A stretch of DNA of 36,055 nucleotides from Planctomycetaceae bacterium (GCA_020850695.1 JADZEF010000347.1:1-36055); one strand, 5' to 3'. Shown: positions 8,527 through 17,930, numbered from the stretch's first letter. Notes: a model not told the origin generated them from the sequence alone. Numbers and translations are program-made.

Positions 8527-8619
8527 ACCACGGAGACACGGAGTCACGGAGAGAGACGGGGAAAATGCATTTACCTTTGCCGACTCTTGCCTTTCTCCGT
8601 GACTCCGTGTCTCCGTGGT
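8527..8619. repeat. Perfect 26-bp inverted repeat between tssG and vgrG
   Basis: The arms at 8527-8552 and 8594-8619 are exact reverse complements, each built from ACGGAG/CACGGAG-type units (starts ACCACGGAGACACGGAGTCA), with a 41-base loop. The transcript could fold into a long hairpin, and it may slow or end transcription before vgrG. Similar ACCACGGAG sequence occurs alone near 35931. Confidence 0.85.
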
Positions 8620-8708
8620 AAATCATGCCTTCGCTGTCGTCTCCATGAAGGCGCGGTGAACTCAATGCCTTCATCTCGGAATGAGACCACCACGGGCGGA
8701 GCCCTTTG

Positions 8709-10910
8709 ATGAGCGACATTTCGCCTGATTCGCGATTCGCGGAGTTCGTCTCGCCGCTGAAGGACTCGCTGCTTTTTCGCCGGCTGTCGGGACGCGAAGC
8801 GGTTGGCGAGCTGTGGTCGTTTCGCGTCGATCTGCTGAGCCCGCAGGCGAAGATCGATCAGAAGAAGATGCTGGGGCAGTATTGCACGGTGAAGTTCGCC
8901 ACGGCCGACACCTCGCCGCGGCAGATCGGCGGAGTCGTCTCGCGTCTGGTCCGCGTTGGCCCCTCGGAACGCCGCGACGAGGAAGAACTCTTCTCCTACG
9001 TCGCCGAGCTGCGTCCCTGGCTGTGGCTGCTGACGCGGCGCGTCAACTGCCGCATCTTCGAGAACGTGTCGGTCGTCGACGTCATCGAAACCGTGCTCAA
9101 GGACTACACCTTCGCCCATATCGAGAACCGCCTCACCGAGACCTATGCGTCTCGCGAATACATCACGCAGTATCGCGAGTCGGACGCGGACTTTCTCATC
9201 CGCCTGATGGAAGACACGGGCATTTACTACTTCTTCGAGCATGCCGCCGATCACCAGACGATGGTGCTGTGCGATTCTCTTTCCGCTCATCAGGCGTTCC
9301 CGTCGTATGCCAGCGTTCCCTTCAACGAGAACGCGAACGACGTGACCCGCGCGGAGGAGACGCTGACGCAATGGGGCGTCGCTTATGAGGTGTCGAGCGG
9401 GGCGTATGCCCAGACCGACTACAATTTCACGACCCCCGCGGCGAACCTCGCCTCGAACAGCAGCCGCACCGATCAGAGCTGGGCGAGCGCGCTCGAGGTC
9501 TTCGACTATCCCGGAATCTACGACGACGCCACGAGCGGCGACGCGCTCGCGAAGCTTCGACTGGAGAGCGGACAGGTCGAATACCAGATCTACACCGGTC
9601 ATGGCACGTCGCTCGGAATGGCGCCCGGATCTCTGGTGAGCATCACGAACAACCCCATCGACGACGATAGCCAGGAGTACATCCTCACCAGCGTCGAACA
9701 CAGCATTTCGACCAACTCGTATCGTGCGGGCGACAAGGGGGAAGACCTCTACGAATGCCGCGTCACGGCCATCGCCAGCGACATTCCGTTCCGGCTGAAG
9801 CGGCGGCATCCCAACGCCCGCATCGAAGGCCCCCAGACGGCGGTCGTCGTCACCGACGATCAGAGTGCGGAGATCTGGACCGACCAGTACGGCCGCATCA
9901 AGGTCGCGTTCTTCTGGGATCGCCGCACTCCCGATAGTGCCCGGGTTTCGTGCTGGGTGCGGGTGTCGCAGGGGTGGGCCGGCAAGAACTGGGGGCACCT
10001 GCGAATGCCGCGCGTCGGGCAGGAAGTCATCGTCAGTTTTCTGGAAGGGAACCCCGACCGGCCAATCGTCACCGGCTGCGTCTACAACGCCAACCAGATG
10101 CCGCCCGACGAGCTTCCGACGAATCAGACCCGCACCGTCTTCCGCACCCGAAGCTCTCCCAAAGGAACGACCGACAACTTCCACGAGCTGACGTTCGAGG
10201 ACAAGAAGGGCTCCGAGCAGATCTACTTCCATTCCGAGCGCGACTTCGTGCGCGAGGTGGAGAACGACGACTCGCTGAAGGTCGGGTTCGACACGATGAG
10301 CCCCGGCAATCAGTCGATCTCGATCTTCAACAACCGCACCCTTGCGGTGGGGGACAAGAAGGCGGCGGACGGGAGCCAGACGACCACGATCTTCAACAAC
10401 GATTCGCTCACGGTCGGCTGCGAAGACGCGGCCGACGGAAGCCAGACGGTCACCGTCTGGAACAAGCGGACGGTGACGGTGAAGAACGGGGACGACACGC
10501 TCAACATCAACACGGGCGATCGCAAGGTCACGCTGGGGAAGGGGAAGGAATCGACCACGATCGACCAGGGCAACCGCGAAACGACACTGACCAAGGGGGA
10601 CGACAAGCTCACCCTGTCCGCGGGCAGCCGGACGGTGACGCTCGACAAAGGGAACTACACGCTGACGGCGACCGCCGGCGACGTTTCGGTGAAGGCGTCG
10701 GCCGGGTCGATCACGCTCAACGCCATGAAGGGAATCAATCTGGTGTGCGGCGGCAACAGCATCAAGCTCTCGCAGTCGGGAATCGAGATCAACGGGATGC
10801 AGGTGACGGTCAAGGCCAGCGCGAACCTGGACCTCGAAGGGGGCGCGATGCTCACCGCCAAAGGGGGCGCGACGACGACGATCAAGGGGGCGCTGGTACA
10901 GATCAACTGA
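8709..10910 (+). CDS. vgrG: VgrG (TssI), T6SS spike protein
   Basis: 733 aa. The gp27-like part covers about residues 1-370 (FRVDLLSP, VSRLVRVG, YVAELRPWLWLLTRR, YRESDADFLIRLMEDTGIYYFF). The gp5 OB-fold is at about 376-465 with the hallmark IWTDQYGRIKVAFFWDRR, CWVRVSQGWAGKNWGHLRMP, GQEVIVSFLEGNPDRPIVTG. The C-terminal needle (about 470-733) is a long run of short beta-helix repeats rich in VTV, TLDKGNYTLTA and KASAGSITLN. It trimerises to form the tip of the Hcp tube. No toxin domain is appended. TTG at 8706 directly precedes ATG 8709; the ATG has GGAG at 8698-8701 and is preferred. Confidence 0.96.
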   Translation: MSDISPDSRFAEFVSPLKDSLLFRRLSGREAVGELWSFRVDLLSPQAKIDQKKMLGQYCTVKFATADTSPRQIGGVVSRLVRVGPSERRDEEELFSYVAELRPWLWLLTRRVNCRIFENVSVVDVIETVLKDYTFAHIENRLTETYASREYITQYRESDADFLIRLMEDTGIYYFFEHAADHQTMVLCDSLSAHQAFPSYASVPFNENANDVTRAEETLTQWGVAYEVSSGAYAQTDYNFTTPAANLASNSSRTDQSWASALEVFDYPGIYDDATSGDALAKLRLESGQVEYQIYTGHGTSLGMAPGSLVSITNNPIDDDSQEYILTSVEHSISTNSYRAGDKGEDLYECRVTAIASDIPFRLKRRHPNARIEGPQTAVVVTDDQSAEIWTDQYGRIKVAFFWDRRTPDSARVSCWVRVSQGWAGKNWGHLRMPRVGQEVIVSFLEGNPDRPIVTGCVYNANQMPPDELPTNQTRTVFRTRSSPKGTTDNFHELTFEDKKGSEQIYFHSERDFVREVENDDSLKVGFDTMSPGNQSISIFNNRTLAVGDKKAADGSQTTTIFNNDSLTVGCEDAADGSQTVTVWNKRTVTVKNGDDTLNINTGDRKVTLGKGKESTTIDQGNRETTLTKGDDKLTLSAGSRTVTLDKGNYTLTATAGDVSVKASAGSITLNAMKGINLVCGGNSIKLSQSGIEINGMQVTVKASANLDLEGGAMLTAKGGATTTIKGALVQIN

Positions 10911-10954
10911 GTCGCACGTCGGAGTGATTGCGGGCGACAGCGATGGAGAGTGGA

Positions 10955-11486
10955 GAAGCATTTGCCCGCGAATGACGCGAATGGTCGCGAATGAAGACAA
11001 AGACAGATGGAGAGAAGAGATCAGCAGGAACCACGGAAAGTACGGAAGGTACGCAAAAGTGAAAAAGGCAGGTTTTCAGCCCTGAAGGGGCGAAACTCAT
11101 CAGCCTGGGGCAAGCGCAGCGCCGCCCCAGGTCAGGTTCCACACACGAAGCCCAGGCCCGAAGGGCCGTCACTCCGAACGGAAGTGAGTTACGGCCCTTC
11201 AAACCTCCAGAGTCATGTTGGGATCCGCTTCCTGGGGCGGCGCTTCGCTTGCCCCAGGCTATTGAGTTTTGCCCCTTCAGGGCTCGGGAATGTCGACCCC
11301 AGTTGTTGCTTGCTGCCAAATATTCTCAAGAGGCTCGCTTGAAGCAGAGACCAGCGCCGCCTCGACCCGATGACCGAATGCTCTCGTTCGCCGCCTAAAG
11401 TCTTCTTCCGTACCTTCCGTCCTTTCCGTGGTTCCTGCCTTTGATTCGATTCGCGGCCATTCGCGTCATTCGCGGGCAGATGCTTC
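10955..11486. repeat. Triple nested inverted-repeat element between vgrG and the FHA gene
   Basis: Three arm pairs lie one inside the other. Outer: 10955-10994 with 11445-11486 (shared core CCCGCGAATGACGCGAATGG). Middle: 11025-11053 with 11409-11437, one mismatch in 29. Inner: 11078-11131 with 11231-11284, about four mismatches in 54. A smaller stem-loop (GGGCCGT to ACGGCCC, about 11163-11197) lies in the centre. The 612-base gap contains no supported gene. Confidence 0.85.
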
Positions 11487-11522
11487 TGTTACCGATCCCG
11501 TTCCACGACCGGATGAACTCTC

Positions 11523-12419
11523 GTGTCCATCATTCTTGATACCCAGGCTGCCGGCGTCCCCCGTCGTATCGTCCTGCGCACGGGACAGGTCGCGACATTC
11601 GGCACCGACGTCTGGACCGACTTCAGTTTTCCCGCCGAAAGTGGCCTGGCGGCCCGCCACTTCCGGCTCGACTGCCGCCACGACCGCTGCGAGCTGTCGG
11701 TCCTCGAAGATCGATCCGAAGTCTTCCACAACGAGATGCCGGTCCGCTCGGCACAGCTCCGCTCAGGAGACCGGCTGTCGGTCGGTCAGACGCTGATCCG
11801 CGTGCAGTTCGGCGGGCTCGATTCGAGCTGGTCGACCGGCGAGCAACCGGCCGAGTCGCCCAAGTTCACGATGACCACGGCCGAGGCCTGCCATGGCGTC
11901 GATCTCGATCCCGAAGTGGCGGCGATCGTCAACGCTCACCCCGACCCTCCGCAGGCCGTGGGCGCGCTCATCGCCGAAGGTTACCTCGCTCCGGCGATTC
12001 GTGTTCTCGCCGCCGTGCTGCCGCCGCGAGCGGCGACATGGTGGATGCTCAGCGCGCTGCAGCGGACGGAAACGACGTTGATTCGCGGACCGGATGCGGA
12101 ACTCAAGGACGCCATCCAGCGATGGATCGTCACGCCGACCGAATCGCAACGCCGCCATGTCGAAACGCTGCTTCCCCAGGGCGATCGCAAATCGCCGTCG
12201 ACATGGCTCGCCTACGCCACGTTCTGGAGCGGCCAGAGCCTGGCCCCGCCGGCGCTGGACATCGTGCCGCCGCCCAAGCATCTGACGGGAACGGGCGTGG
12301 CGACCGCAGCGATGCTTGTCGCCAGCCAGAACCCCATCACGATGTCGACGACGATGGAACAGATTCTGCATCTTGGACGGAACGTGCTCGATGGCCGGCA
12401 TCCCTGGCCTGAGTCCTGA
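11523..12419 (+). CDS. FHA-like domain protein of the T6SS locus
   Basis: 298 aa. Residues about 15-95 look like a forkhead-associated (FHA) fold: ATFGTDVWTDFSF, LAARHFRLDC, then VFHNEMPV and LRSGDRLSVGQTLIRVQF. Of the usual phosphothreonine contacts, His46 and Asn70 remain but the GR motif reads G27-T28 and the Ser of SxxH is Ala43/Ala44, so classic phosphopeptide binding is doubtful. The rest (about 125-298) is an alpha-helical domain with a TWWMLSALQRTET block and a LAYATFWSGQSLAPP block; it resembles uncharacterised domains found behind FHA in T6SS loci (possibly DUF6931). FHA proteins (Fha1/TagH) often regulate T6SS assembly. Start is GTG 11523; no better start fits. It lies between vgrG and PAAR. 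Confidence 0.75.
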   Translation: MSIILDTQAAGVPRRIVLRTGQVATFGTDVWTDFSFPAESGLAARHFRLDCRHDRCELSVLEDRSEVFHNEMPVRSAQLRSGDRLSVGQTLIRVQFGGLDSSWSTGEQPAESPKFTMTTAEACHGVDLDPEVAAIVNAHPDPPQAVGALIAEGYLAPAIRVLAAVLPPRAATWWMLSALQRTETTLIRGPDAELKDAIQRWIVTPTESQRRHVETLLPQGDRKSPSTWLAYATFWSGQSLAPPALDIVPPPKHLTGTGVATAAMLVASQNPITMSTTMEQILHLGRNVLDGRHPWPES

Positions 12420-12585
12420 AAGCATCGAACGAGCGCCCGCAGCAATCCTTCGGGCGCGACGGAACCCCTGTTCGACTTTGACGGTTTTGCGGGCTGTATC
12501 GGATGGACTGATCGGTCCGTGTGTTTGGAACCTGCGCCGGGTGATTCTTCCCAGAACGCACAGCCGATAGAAACGGACGTGGAAC

Positions 12586-12873
12586 ATGATGGCAGCAAGG
12601 GTGGGGGATCTTCATGTCTGTCCCATGGTCACGGGAATTGTCCCTCACGTCGGCGGGCCCATCTCGGGTCCCGGCGCTCCGACGGTCCTGATTGCGTCCA
12701 TGCCGGCCGCCAATGTGGGATCGATGTGCGTGTGTGTGGGACCTCCGGATTCGATCACGAAGGGCTCCGCAACCGTGCTCGTCGGCGGCAAGCCGGCCGC
12801 GCGGATGGGAGACATGACCGCCCACGGCGGCTCGATCGTGCTGGGGGCGCCGACGGTGATGATCGGAGGGTAG
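12586..12873 (+). CDS. PAAR-domain T6SS spike tip protein
   Basis: 95 aa, a stand-alone PAAR protein. It starts MMAARVGDLHVCPM and carries the three-fold pattern of PAAR: GAPTVLIASMPAANVGSM, GSATVLVGGKPAARMGDMT and GAPTVMIGG, with candidate zinc ligands in DLHVCP, CVCVGPPD and TAHGG. PAAR caps the VgrG spike and can load effectors. No toxin extension is present. Two consecutive ATG codons (12586 and 12589) could each start it. A 166-base gap separates it from the FHA gene, and 76 bases separate it from the next gene. Confidence 0.93.
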   Translation: MMAARVGDLHVCPMVTGIVPHVGGPISGPGAPTVLIASMPAANVGSMCVCVGPPDSITKGSATVLVGGKPAARMGDMTAHGGSIVLGAPTVMIGG

Positions 12874-12949
12874 AGCAGCACGCTCTGGTTGACGCAGGAA
12901 TCGTGCCCTCCGCACGAAGGGAGTCGCTCGGAGCGATGGAGTGCCGCTG

Positions 12950-15900
12950 ATGACCAGCCCGTCGCCCGAAAGTCCGCCGCTCGATCCGATGTCCGACCTC
13001 CCGGCGGCATCGTGGCAAGCGCCCCGGCGTTCGCCCGCAGCGCGGCGGCTCATGCAGTTGGCCTCCGGCGTCGGTCTCCTGATCACCCTCACGTTGGGGC
13101 TCTCCTTCGTCCTCGTGGCTCCCTTCCGCCACCCGCAGGTCCATGTCCTCGTCCTGTCGGGTGAGATGGAGACGGGGCTCTGGCCGCAGAAACTGCCCGC
13201 CGCCCGTCCGACGCCCGACGCACCCGCTTTGTTGGACGCGATGCAGTCCTGGACCGAGTCGACGAAGCTTCCGGCGCCGCGGCTCGTTCCCGGACTCAGC
13301 AGCGGGCAGACGCTCGATCGTCTGTTTCAGCTTGCCACGGCACCCGAGGTTCATTCCGGAGATGTGGCCCTCTGCGTCGTCCAGTCGCAGATCGCGGCGA
13401 TTGAGGACACGGTCTATCTGGTCGACCGTCTCGATCCGACGGATCCCGTGCGCGGTCGCGTCCCATTCAAGAAGTTCTGTGATTCGTTGCGGGCATCGAC
13501 GGCCGGCACCAAGCTTCTGTGTCTCGATGCCGGACAGCTCAGTGCCGATCCTCGCAGCGGGATGATCCTCAACAACTTCGGAGAACGTCTGCAGAAAGCC
13601 GTGGAGGACACGGCCGATCCTCACCTGTGGGTGCTGGTGTCCCACGCCGCCGGCCAGCGGTCGCAGACAGCCGAAGGCCGCACGCCGACGGTCTTCCTGG
13701 ATGCGGTCGCGCGGGGGTTGCAGCGCGAGGCCGACCAGAATGGCGATCGGCGCATCTCGCTCGTCGAACTTGTCAGCTTTGTTCAGCGCGAAACCGCGGA
13801 ATACGCGCGCGGGGAGAATCTCGCTCCCGAAACGCAGACTCCGTGGCTGATCCGCGGTGCGGGCGCCTGGACGGAGTCCGATTTGAATGTGGCGCTGGCT
13901 CCCGTCGCGCGTCGTCCCTCTCAAAAGCCGTCCGCGGCGGCTCCTCCCGAGGCGACGCCCCACCCGACCGCGAAACAGGAAGCATCCGCGCCGGCGACGA
14001 AAGACGGAGCGGCATCGACGGCGACGCGCCCTGTCATTTCGATGACGGTGCCGGAACTCCTGAAGGAGGCGTGGGAACTGCGCGACGTGCTCGAGCAAGG
14101 GTCGCCGTTCGAAGCCGCCGGCGCCGTTTTTCGACCCTGCGATTACGCGCCCTGCCACTGGAACAGACTGCTGGCCGAGCTCCTTCAGGCGGAGGCGATC
14201 TGGGCGAGTCAGCCGAATCACTTTCCGCCGCGGATCCACGTTCTTCTGCAGATGCGGACGGCGGACTTGCGGACGCTGGCGGCAGGCAGCTCGGCACCCG
14301 GCTCGGATTGGCTGAATGAGCTTCGTCGGCTGCAACCGCGTCCTTCCGGCGAAGTGGACGGGGCGCTCTCCCTCACCATGGCCGAACGCTGGCGTCGATG
14401 GACGAACAGTCCGTCGACCGAGCAGGATTCGGCGGAGCGAACCGTTCTCAACAGTGTGCTGGCGGCCATGGATTCCCAGCCGCTCTCGCAATGGATGGAG
14501 AAGAAGCCGGCGAACTTTCATGCCGAATTGCGGTTCGCACTGCGGCTTTTCTCGCATCCGGGTTTGGACTGGTCGCAGGTTCGGGAAACCTTGCGCGTGC
14601 GGTGCGAGGCGGAGGATCTCGCCTGCCGTCCGGTCGCCGTCCGGTGGTTTGCCGAAGACCTGAGTCGCGCCGATCGGCTGCGCTGGTATGGCGAGCGAAA
14701 GCTTTTGGATGGGACGCTTCCCGATAAGGAGAAGGCGGCTCAGCAGTCGCTGCGGGAAGCGGCGACAATCTATCAGCAGACGGCCCAGGCGACGCAGCGG
14801 GTGGAACTGGCCCGGCGACTCGAATGCGATCTCCTGTCCGATCTTCCCCACTGGATGGCGTTGTCCCGGAACCATTCCCTGGCGGTTCGTTCGTCGCTCT
14901 GCCGCGAATTGACGCCTCTGATTCCCGATTTGCGGGAAATGATCGAGGCGCTGGCCAATGCCAGAAAAGAGGAATGCAGCCGCATCGAGCAGCTTCGGCG
15001 CGAACTGCAGCAACGGCAGGACCGCATCCGGGCATTGCTGTTCCCCGATGTTCTTTTCGGGCAACTCAGCCTGGCCGAACGATCGACGGGAGAACTCCGC
15101 CTGCTCGCGCAGGCACTGCTGGAAACTCCGCTCCCCTCGGCGCCCGAGCGGCAGTCGTTGCGAAAGTTCCTCACTGTTCCCGCCGCAGGCCGTTCCACGC
15201 CCCCGGCGACGGCTCCGCATGTCAGCTCGCAGGTTCTCGCAACGGTCGAACCCGATCACGAGCTGGAATCTCGATATTGCAGGCTCCTGCAACCGCTGAA
15301 GCCGCACGTTGCTGCCGGGGTCGTCTGCTGGACGCTGGGCTCCGCCGTCCCCAACCCAACCCCGCGGAAATCCGGAGGTCAACCGCCGAACGCCAAGAGC
15401 GAGGAGGACCACTGGCTGCGGACACACATCGCCCTCCCCGGAGAACTCGCGAAGAGTCTCTCCCAGGATTCCGCCTCCCGCACGATGGCCGCTACCGCAT
15501 GGCAACACACCCTCCTTCTGGCCGATCCCCGCGATGAAATCCCGCTGACCGTCGAGAGCGGCAAAGCCGCACTCTGCCTCCAAAGGATCGGCAACGTCAT
15601 CGACTGGCAATGGCACCAGGCGACACACGCGTTGTCCGATGCCCCGGCCAGCGAAAGCGGCCCCCTGCAGGAGACAATCGACCAATTGAGATCGCTGCTG
15701 ACAAACGCGTTCAGCATCTCCCGGCCGTCCGCATCGCCGAAAGTTCTTCGGGTGACGGCGCCGGACGCGGTCGACCTGAATTCCGTTCGGGAGCAGACGA
15801 TTTCTCTCGTGGTGCGGAATCAGCGGAGCGAACCGTGCCCCATCCGCTACGTGATTGACCATGACCCCTCACTGCTCGATATCGAGACTGATTCGGGGAT

Positions 15901-17923
15901 CTGCCTGCTGGCGTCAAAAGACCCGCACACCGATTTCCGCATGACCCCCTACGAAGCGGCGGCTCAGCCCGCGACGACCCGCCTGCTCCCTGCGGGGGGG
16001 AACGACGAGCTGCGATTGAAACTCCGTGGAAACCTGTCCGAAGCCCCGACGCGGCTCGTGGTGCACGTCATCGCCGATCAATCGACTGTCCGGCAGGACA
16101 TCGCAATCGATCTCCCGAAGATGCCGCTGGGCCTCGTGCAGGCGACCCCCTCGGCCAACGTCTCACTGGCGGCCGACCCCCGCGAGCTGCGGCCCTTCGC
16201 CAATCGGACGACGACGTACAACCTGTCGCTTCGGGGAACCGGGCGTCACAGTGCCAAACTCGACGTCACGGCCTATCGGGTGACCGCGCCCACGGTCATC
16301 TGGCCGGCGTCGTCGACGCTGCCGTCCGGCGAGTTGCAGAACTGGTTGAGCCGGACCGCCGAACTCAAGCAGATTGGCGCTATCCAAGGATTGGCGGTCG
16401 CCGAGGACACGACCGTGCCTCTGCTGTTTCCGGCCGTCAAGGCCGACCCGCAGGCCTCGCTCGATCTCTCGGGCGGGCTGCTGATTGTGATGAGCGATGC
16501 GAGCCGCCAGCTGTCCACATGGCAGCACGTGTCTTGTGCGCCACTTCGACCTTCGGCCTACGTCGAATCGACGGTTGACTACGACCCCGTGCGTGAGACG
16601 CTCCGCGTCGTCGTTCGCCCGCGCGACGGCTTCGCGTTACCGGCCGAGGGCGTTCCGGTTCGCTTTCGCATCGTGGAGTTTCCCGATCGCGGCCGTGCGG
16701 CGCCGCTGCGACTCGAAAGCGGTTCGGCCCGCAGCCTGGATGCGATGCTGCAACCTCATCGTCGCGACGCCACGCTGGCGATCCCCTATCGGCGGCCGTC
16801 GGGAGCCGCGTATGTCCTGATCGACGTCGACAGCTGGCCCCGGGCATTCGTCTTCGCTATCGCACAGGACGGGGCGCGGGAAGCGACGGACCTCGCCGTC
16901 GAAGTGCTCGATCCGACACGGCGGGCGGCGGTCCGTGCCCCGGTCGACGCGATTCCCGCGACGATCGCCGTCACGTTGCCGACCCCCTACGTCCCGGAGA
17001 CCGATCTTGTCGAAGTTGGAGTCGATCGTGATGGGGACCGCCGGCTGGACGGGGAGCCGACGGTTCGCCTTTCGGCGGATCGTCAGTCGGGCGTGGTGCT
17101 CGAATCGATCGATGCGGGAGGCACGTGGACGCTGCGGACGACGGTCCGCGACTGGACGGTGATGATTCCCGCACGCGGCATGTCGGACCAATGGGGGGCG
17201 GTCCTCGCTCGTGTCGTCCGCGGCCCGCAGGAAGTCTGGAGCGGCGGAACATCGATCGCTTTCGACAAGGGAGGCCCGGTCCTCTCACGGATCACCGTGT
17301 CCGATGATGGCGAGCCGACGATCGGCCAGCCGGTCCAGATCACGGCGCGGGCCGATGATTTCGGACTCAGCGGTGTCGCGACTGTTTCGGCCGGCATCGA
17401 TCCCTCGGGCCAGGGCGTCATCAGCCCCGGCGCCAAGCTGGTGGAGGCGGCTTCGACCGGAGATGGAGAATGGTCGGTGACTGTGCCGACGGCGAAAGTG
17501 CCGCCGGGTCCGGCCGTGATCGTGATGCAGGCCACCGACTTCGTCGGAAACGTTGGCCCGGTGAAAGTCGTGCCGATTCGGTGTCTCACCGCGGATCAGG
17601 CGGCGGCGAAACTCGCCGCCCGGACAATCCCCGTTCTGGGAACGGTGAACTACGCGGGCGAAGCGGTCCGCGAGGCCGAGGTGCGACTGACCCTGGTTCC
17701 CCCCAAGGATGCGGCCATCGCGGCGGCGGCCAAGCCCCCCTTCACCACGAAAACGAATCGCTGGGGCCAGTTCGCGTTCGATTCGGTTCCGCCGGGCCAG
17801 TATGACCTGACCGCCAAAGGGACCGTCCGGGGATTCCGCTACGAGAGCCGCACGCCCGTGACCGTCGCCCCGACCAAGGATCCCGGCCCGATCAAGCTCG
17901 TCTTCGGCAAAGCGGAAAAGTAA
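12950..17923 (+). CDS. Giant single-pass protein with degenerate caspase-like domain
   Basis: About 1657 aa, name unknown. Layout: cytoplasmic N-terminus (about 36 aa), one membrane helix at about 37-58 (GVGLLITLTLGLSFVLV), a caspase-fold-like region at about 65-300, a Pro/Ala linker, a long alpha-helical region (about 345-900, with a likely coiled coil EQLRRELQQRQDRIRALL near 680-700), several beta domains, and a C-terminal carboxypeptidase-regulatory-like beta domain (about 1557-1650; GTVNYAGEAVREAEVRL and FAFDSVPPGQYDLTA). In the caspase part the cysteine position reads LCLDAG (Gly195) and the YxGHG histidine is absent, so it should be inactive. An EF-hand-like loop (DQNGDRRISLVE, 262-273) follows. 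A second DxDxD loop is near 1359. ATG 12950 has GGAG eight bases upstream; GTG 12941 is an alternative. It follows the PAAR gene and probably belongs to the T6SS envelope machinery, by context only. Confidence 0.85.
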   Translation: MTSPSPESPPLDPMSDLPAASWQAPRRSPAARRLMQLASGVGLLITLTLGLSFVLVAPFRHPQVHVLVLSGEMETGLWPQKLPAARPTPDAPALLDAMQSWTESTKLPAPRLVPGLSSGQTLDRLFQLATAPEVHSGDVALCVVQSQIAAIEDTVYLVDRLDPTDPVRGRVPFKKFCDSLRASTAGTKLLCLDAGQLSADPRSGMILNNFGERLQKAVEDTADPHLWVLVSHAAGQRSQTAEGRTPTVFLDAVARGLQREADQNGDRRISLVELVSFVQRETAEYARGENLAPETQTPWLIRGAGAWTESDLNVALAPVARRPSQKPSAAAPPEATPHPTAKQEASAPATKDGAASTATRPVISMTVPELLKEAWELRDVLEQGSPFEAAGAVFRPCDYAPCHWNRLLAELLQAEAIWASQPNHFPPRIHVLLQMRTADLRTLAAGSSAPGSDWLNELRRLQPRPSGEVDGALSLTMAERWRRWTNSPSTEQDSAERTVLNSVLAAMDSQPLSQWMEKKPANFHAELRFALRLFSHPGLDWSQVRETLRVRCEAEDLACRPVAVRWFAEDLSRADRLRWYGERKLLDGTLPDKEKAAQQSLREAATIYQQTAQATQRVELARRLECDLLSDLPHWMALSRNHSLAVRSSLCRELTPLIPDLREMIEALANARKEECSRIEQLRRELQQRQDRIRALLFPDVLFGQLSLAERSTGELRLLAQALLETPLPSAPERQSLRKFLTVPAAGRSTPPATAPHVSSQVLATVEPDHELESRYCRLLQPLKPHVAAGVVCWTLGSAVPNPTPRKSGGQPPNAKSEEDHWLRTHIALPGELAKSLSQDSASRTMAATAWQHTLLLADPRDEIPLTVESGKAALCLQRIGNVIDWQWHQATHALSDAPASESGPLQETIDQLRSLLTNAFSISRPSASPKVLRVTAPDAVDLNSVREQTISLVVRNQRSEPCPIRYVIDHDPSLLDIETDSGICLLASKDPHTDFRMTPYEAAAQPATTRLLPAGGNDELRLKLRGNLSEAPTRLVVHVIADQSTVRQDIAIDLPKMPLGLVQATPSANVSLAADPRELRPFANRTTTYNLSLRGTGRHSAKLDVTAYRVTAPTVIWPASSTLPSGELQNWLSRTAELKQIGAIQGLAVAEDTTVPLLFPAVKADPQASLDLSGGLLIVMSDASRQLSTWQHVSCAPLRPSAYVESTVDYDPVRETLRVVVRPRDGFALPAEGVPVRFRIVEFPDRGRAAPLRLESGSARSLDAMLQPHRRDATLAIPYRRPSGAAYVLIDVDSWPRAFVFAIAQDGAREATDLAVEVLDPTRRAAVRAPVDAIPATIAVTLPTPYVPETDLVEVGVDRDGDRRLDGEPTVRLSADRQSGVVLESIDAGGTWTLRTTVRDWTVMIPARGMSDQWGAVLARVVRGPQEVWSGGTSIAFDKGGPVLSRITVSDDGEPTIGQPVQITARADDFGLSGVATVSAGIDPSGQGVISPGAKLVEAASTGDGEWSVTVPTAKVPPGPAVIVMQATDFVGNVGPVKVVPIRCLTADQAAAKLAARTIPVLGTVNYAGEAVREAEVRLTLVPPKDAAIAAAAKPPFTTKTNRWGQFAFDSVPPGQYDLTAKGTVRGFRYESRTPVTVAPTKDPGPIKLVFGKAEK

Positions 17924-17930
17924 AGGCGAT

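Noticed and set aside
8571..11000. 809-codon open frame antisense to vgrG
   Set aside because: Shadow of high third-position GC; no protein motifs, and vgrG fills the plus strand.
8709..12873. Effector-immunity pair next to vgrG and PAAR
   Set aside because: VgrG ends in its needle, PAAR has no extension, and the intervening FHA protein has no toxin motif.
12755..15862. 1035-codon open frame antisense to the + strand giant gene
   Set aside because: Arg/Gly-rich and covers the PAAR end and the giant gene, which has clear membrane and domain features.
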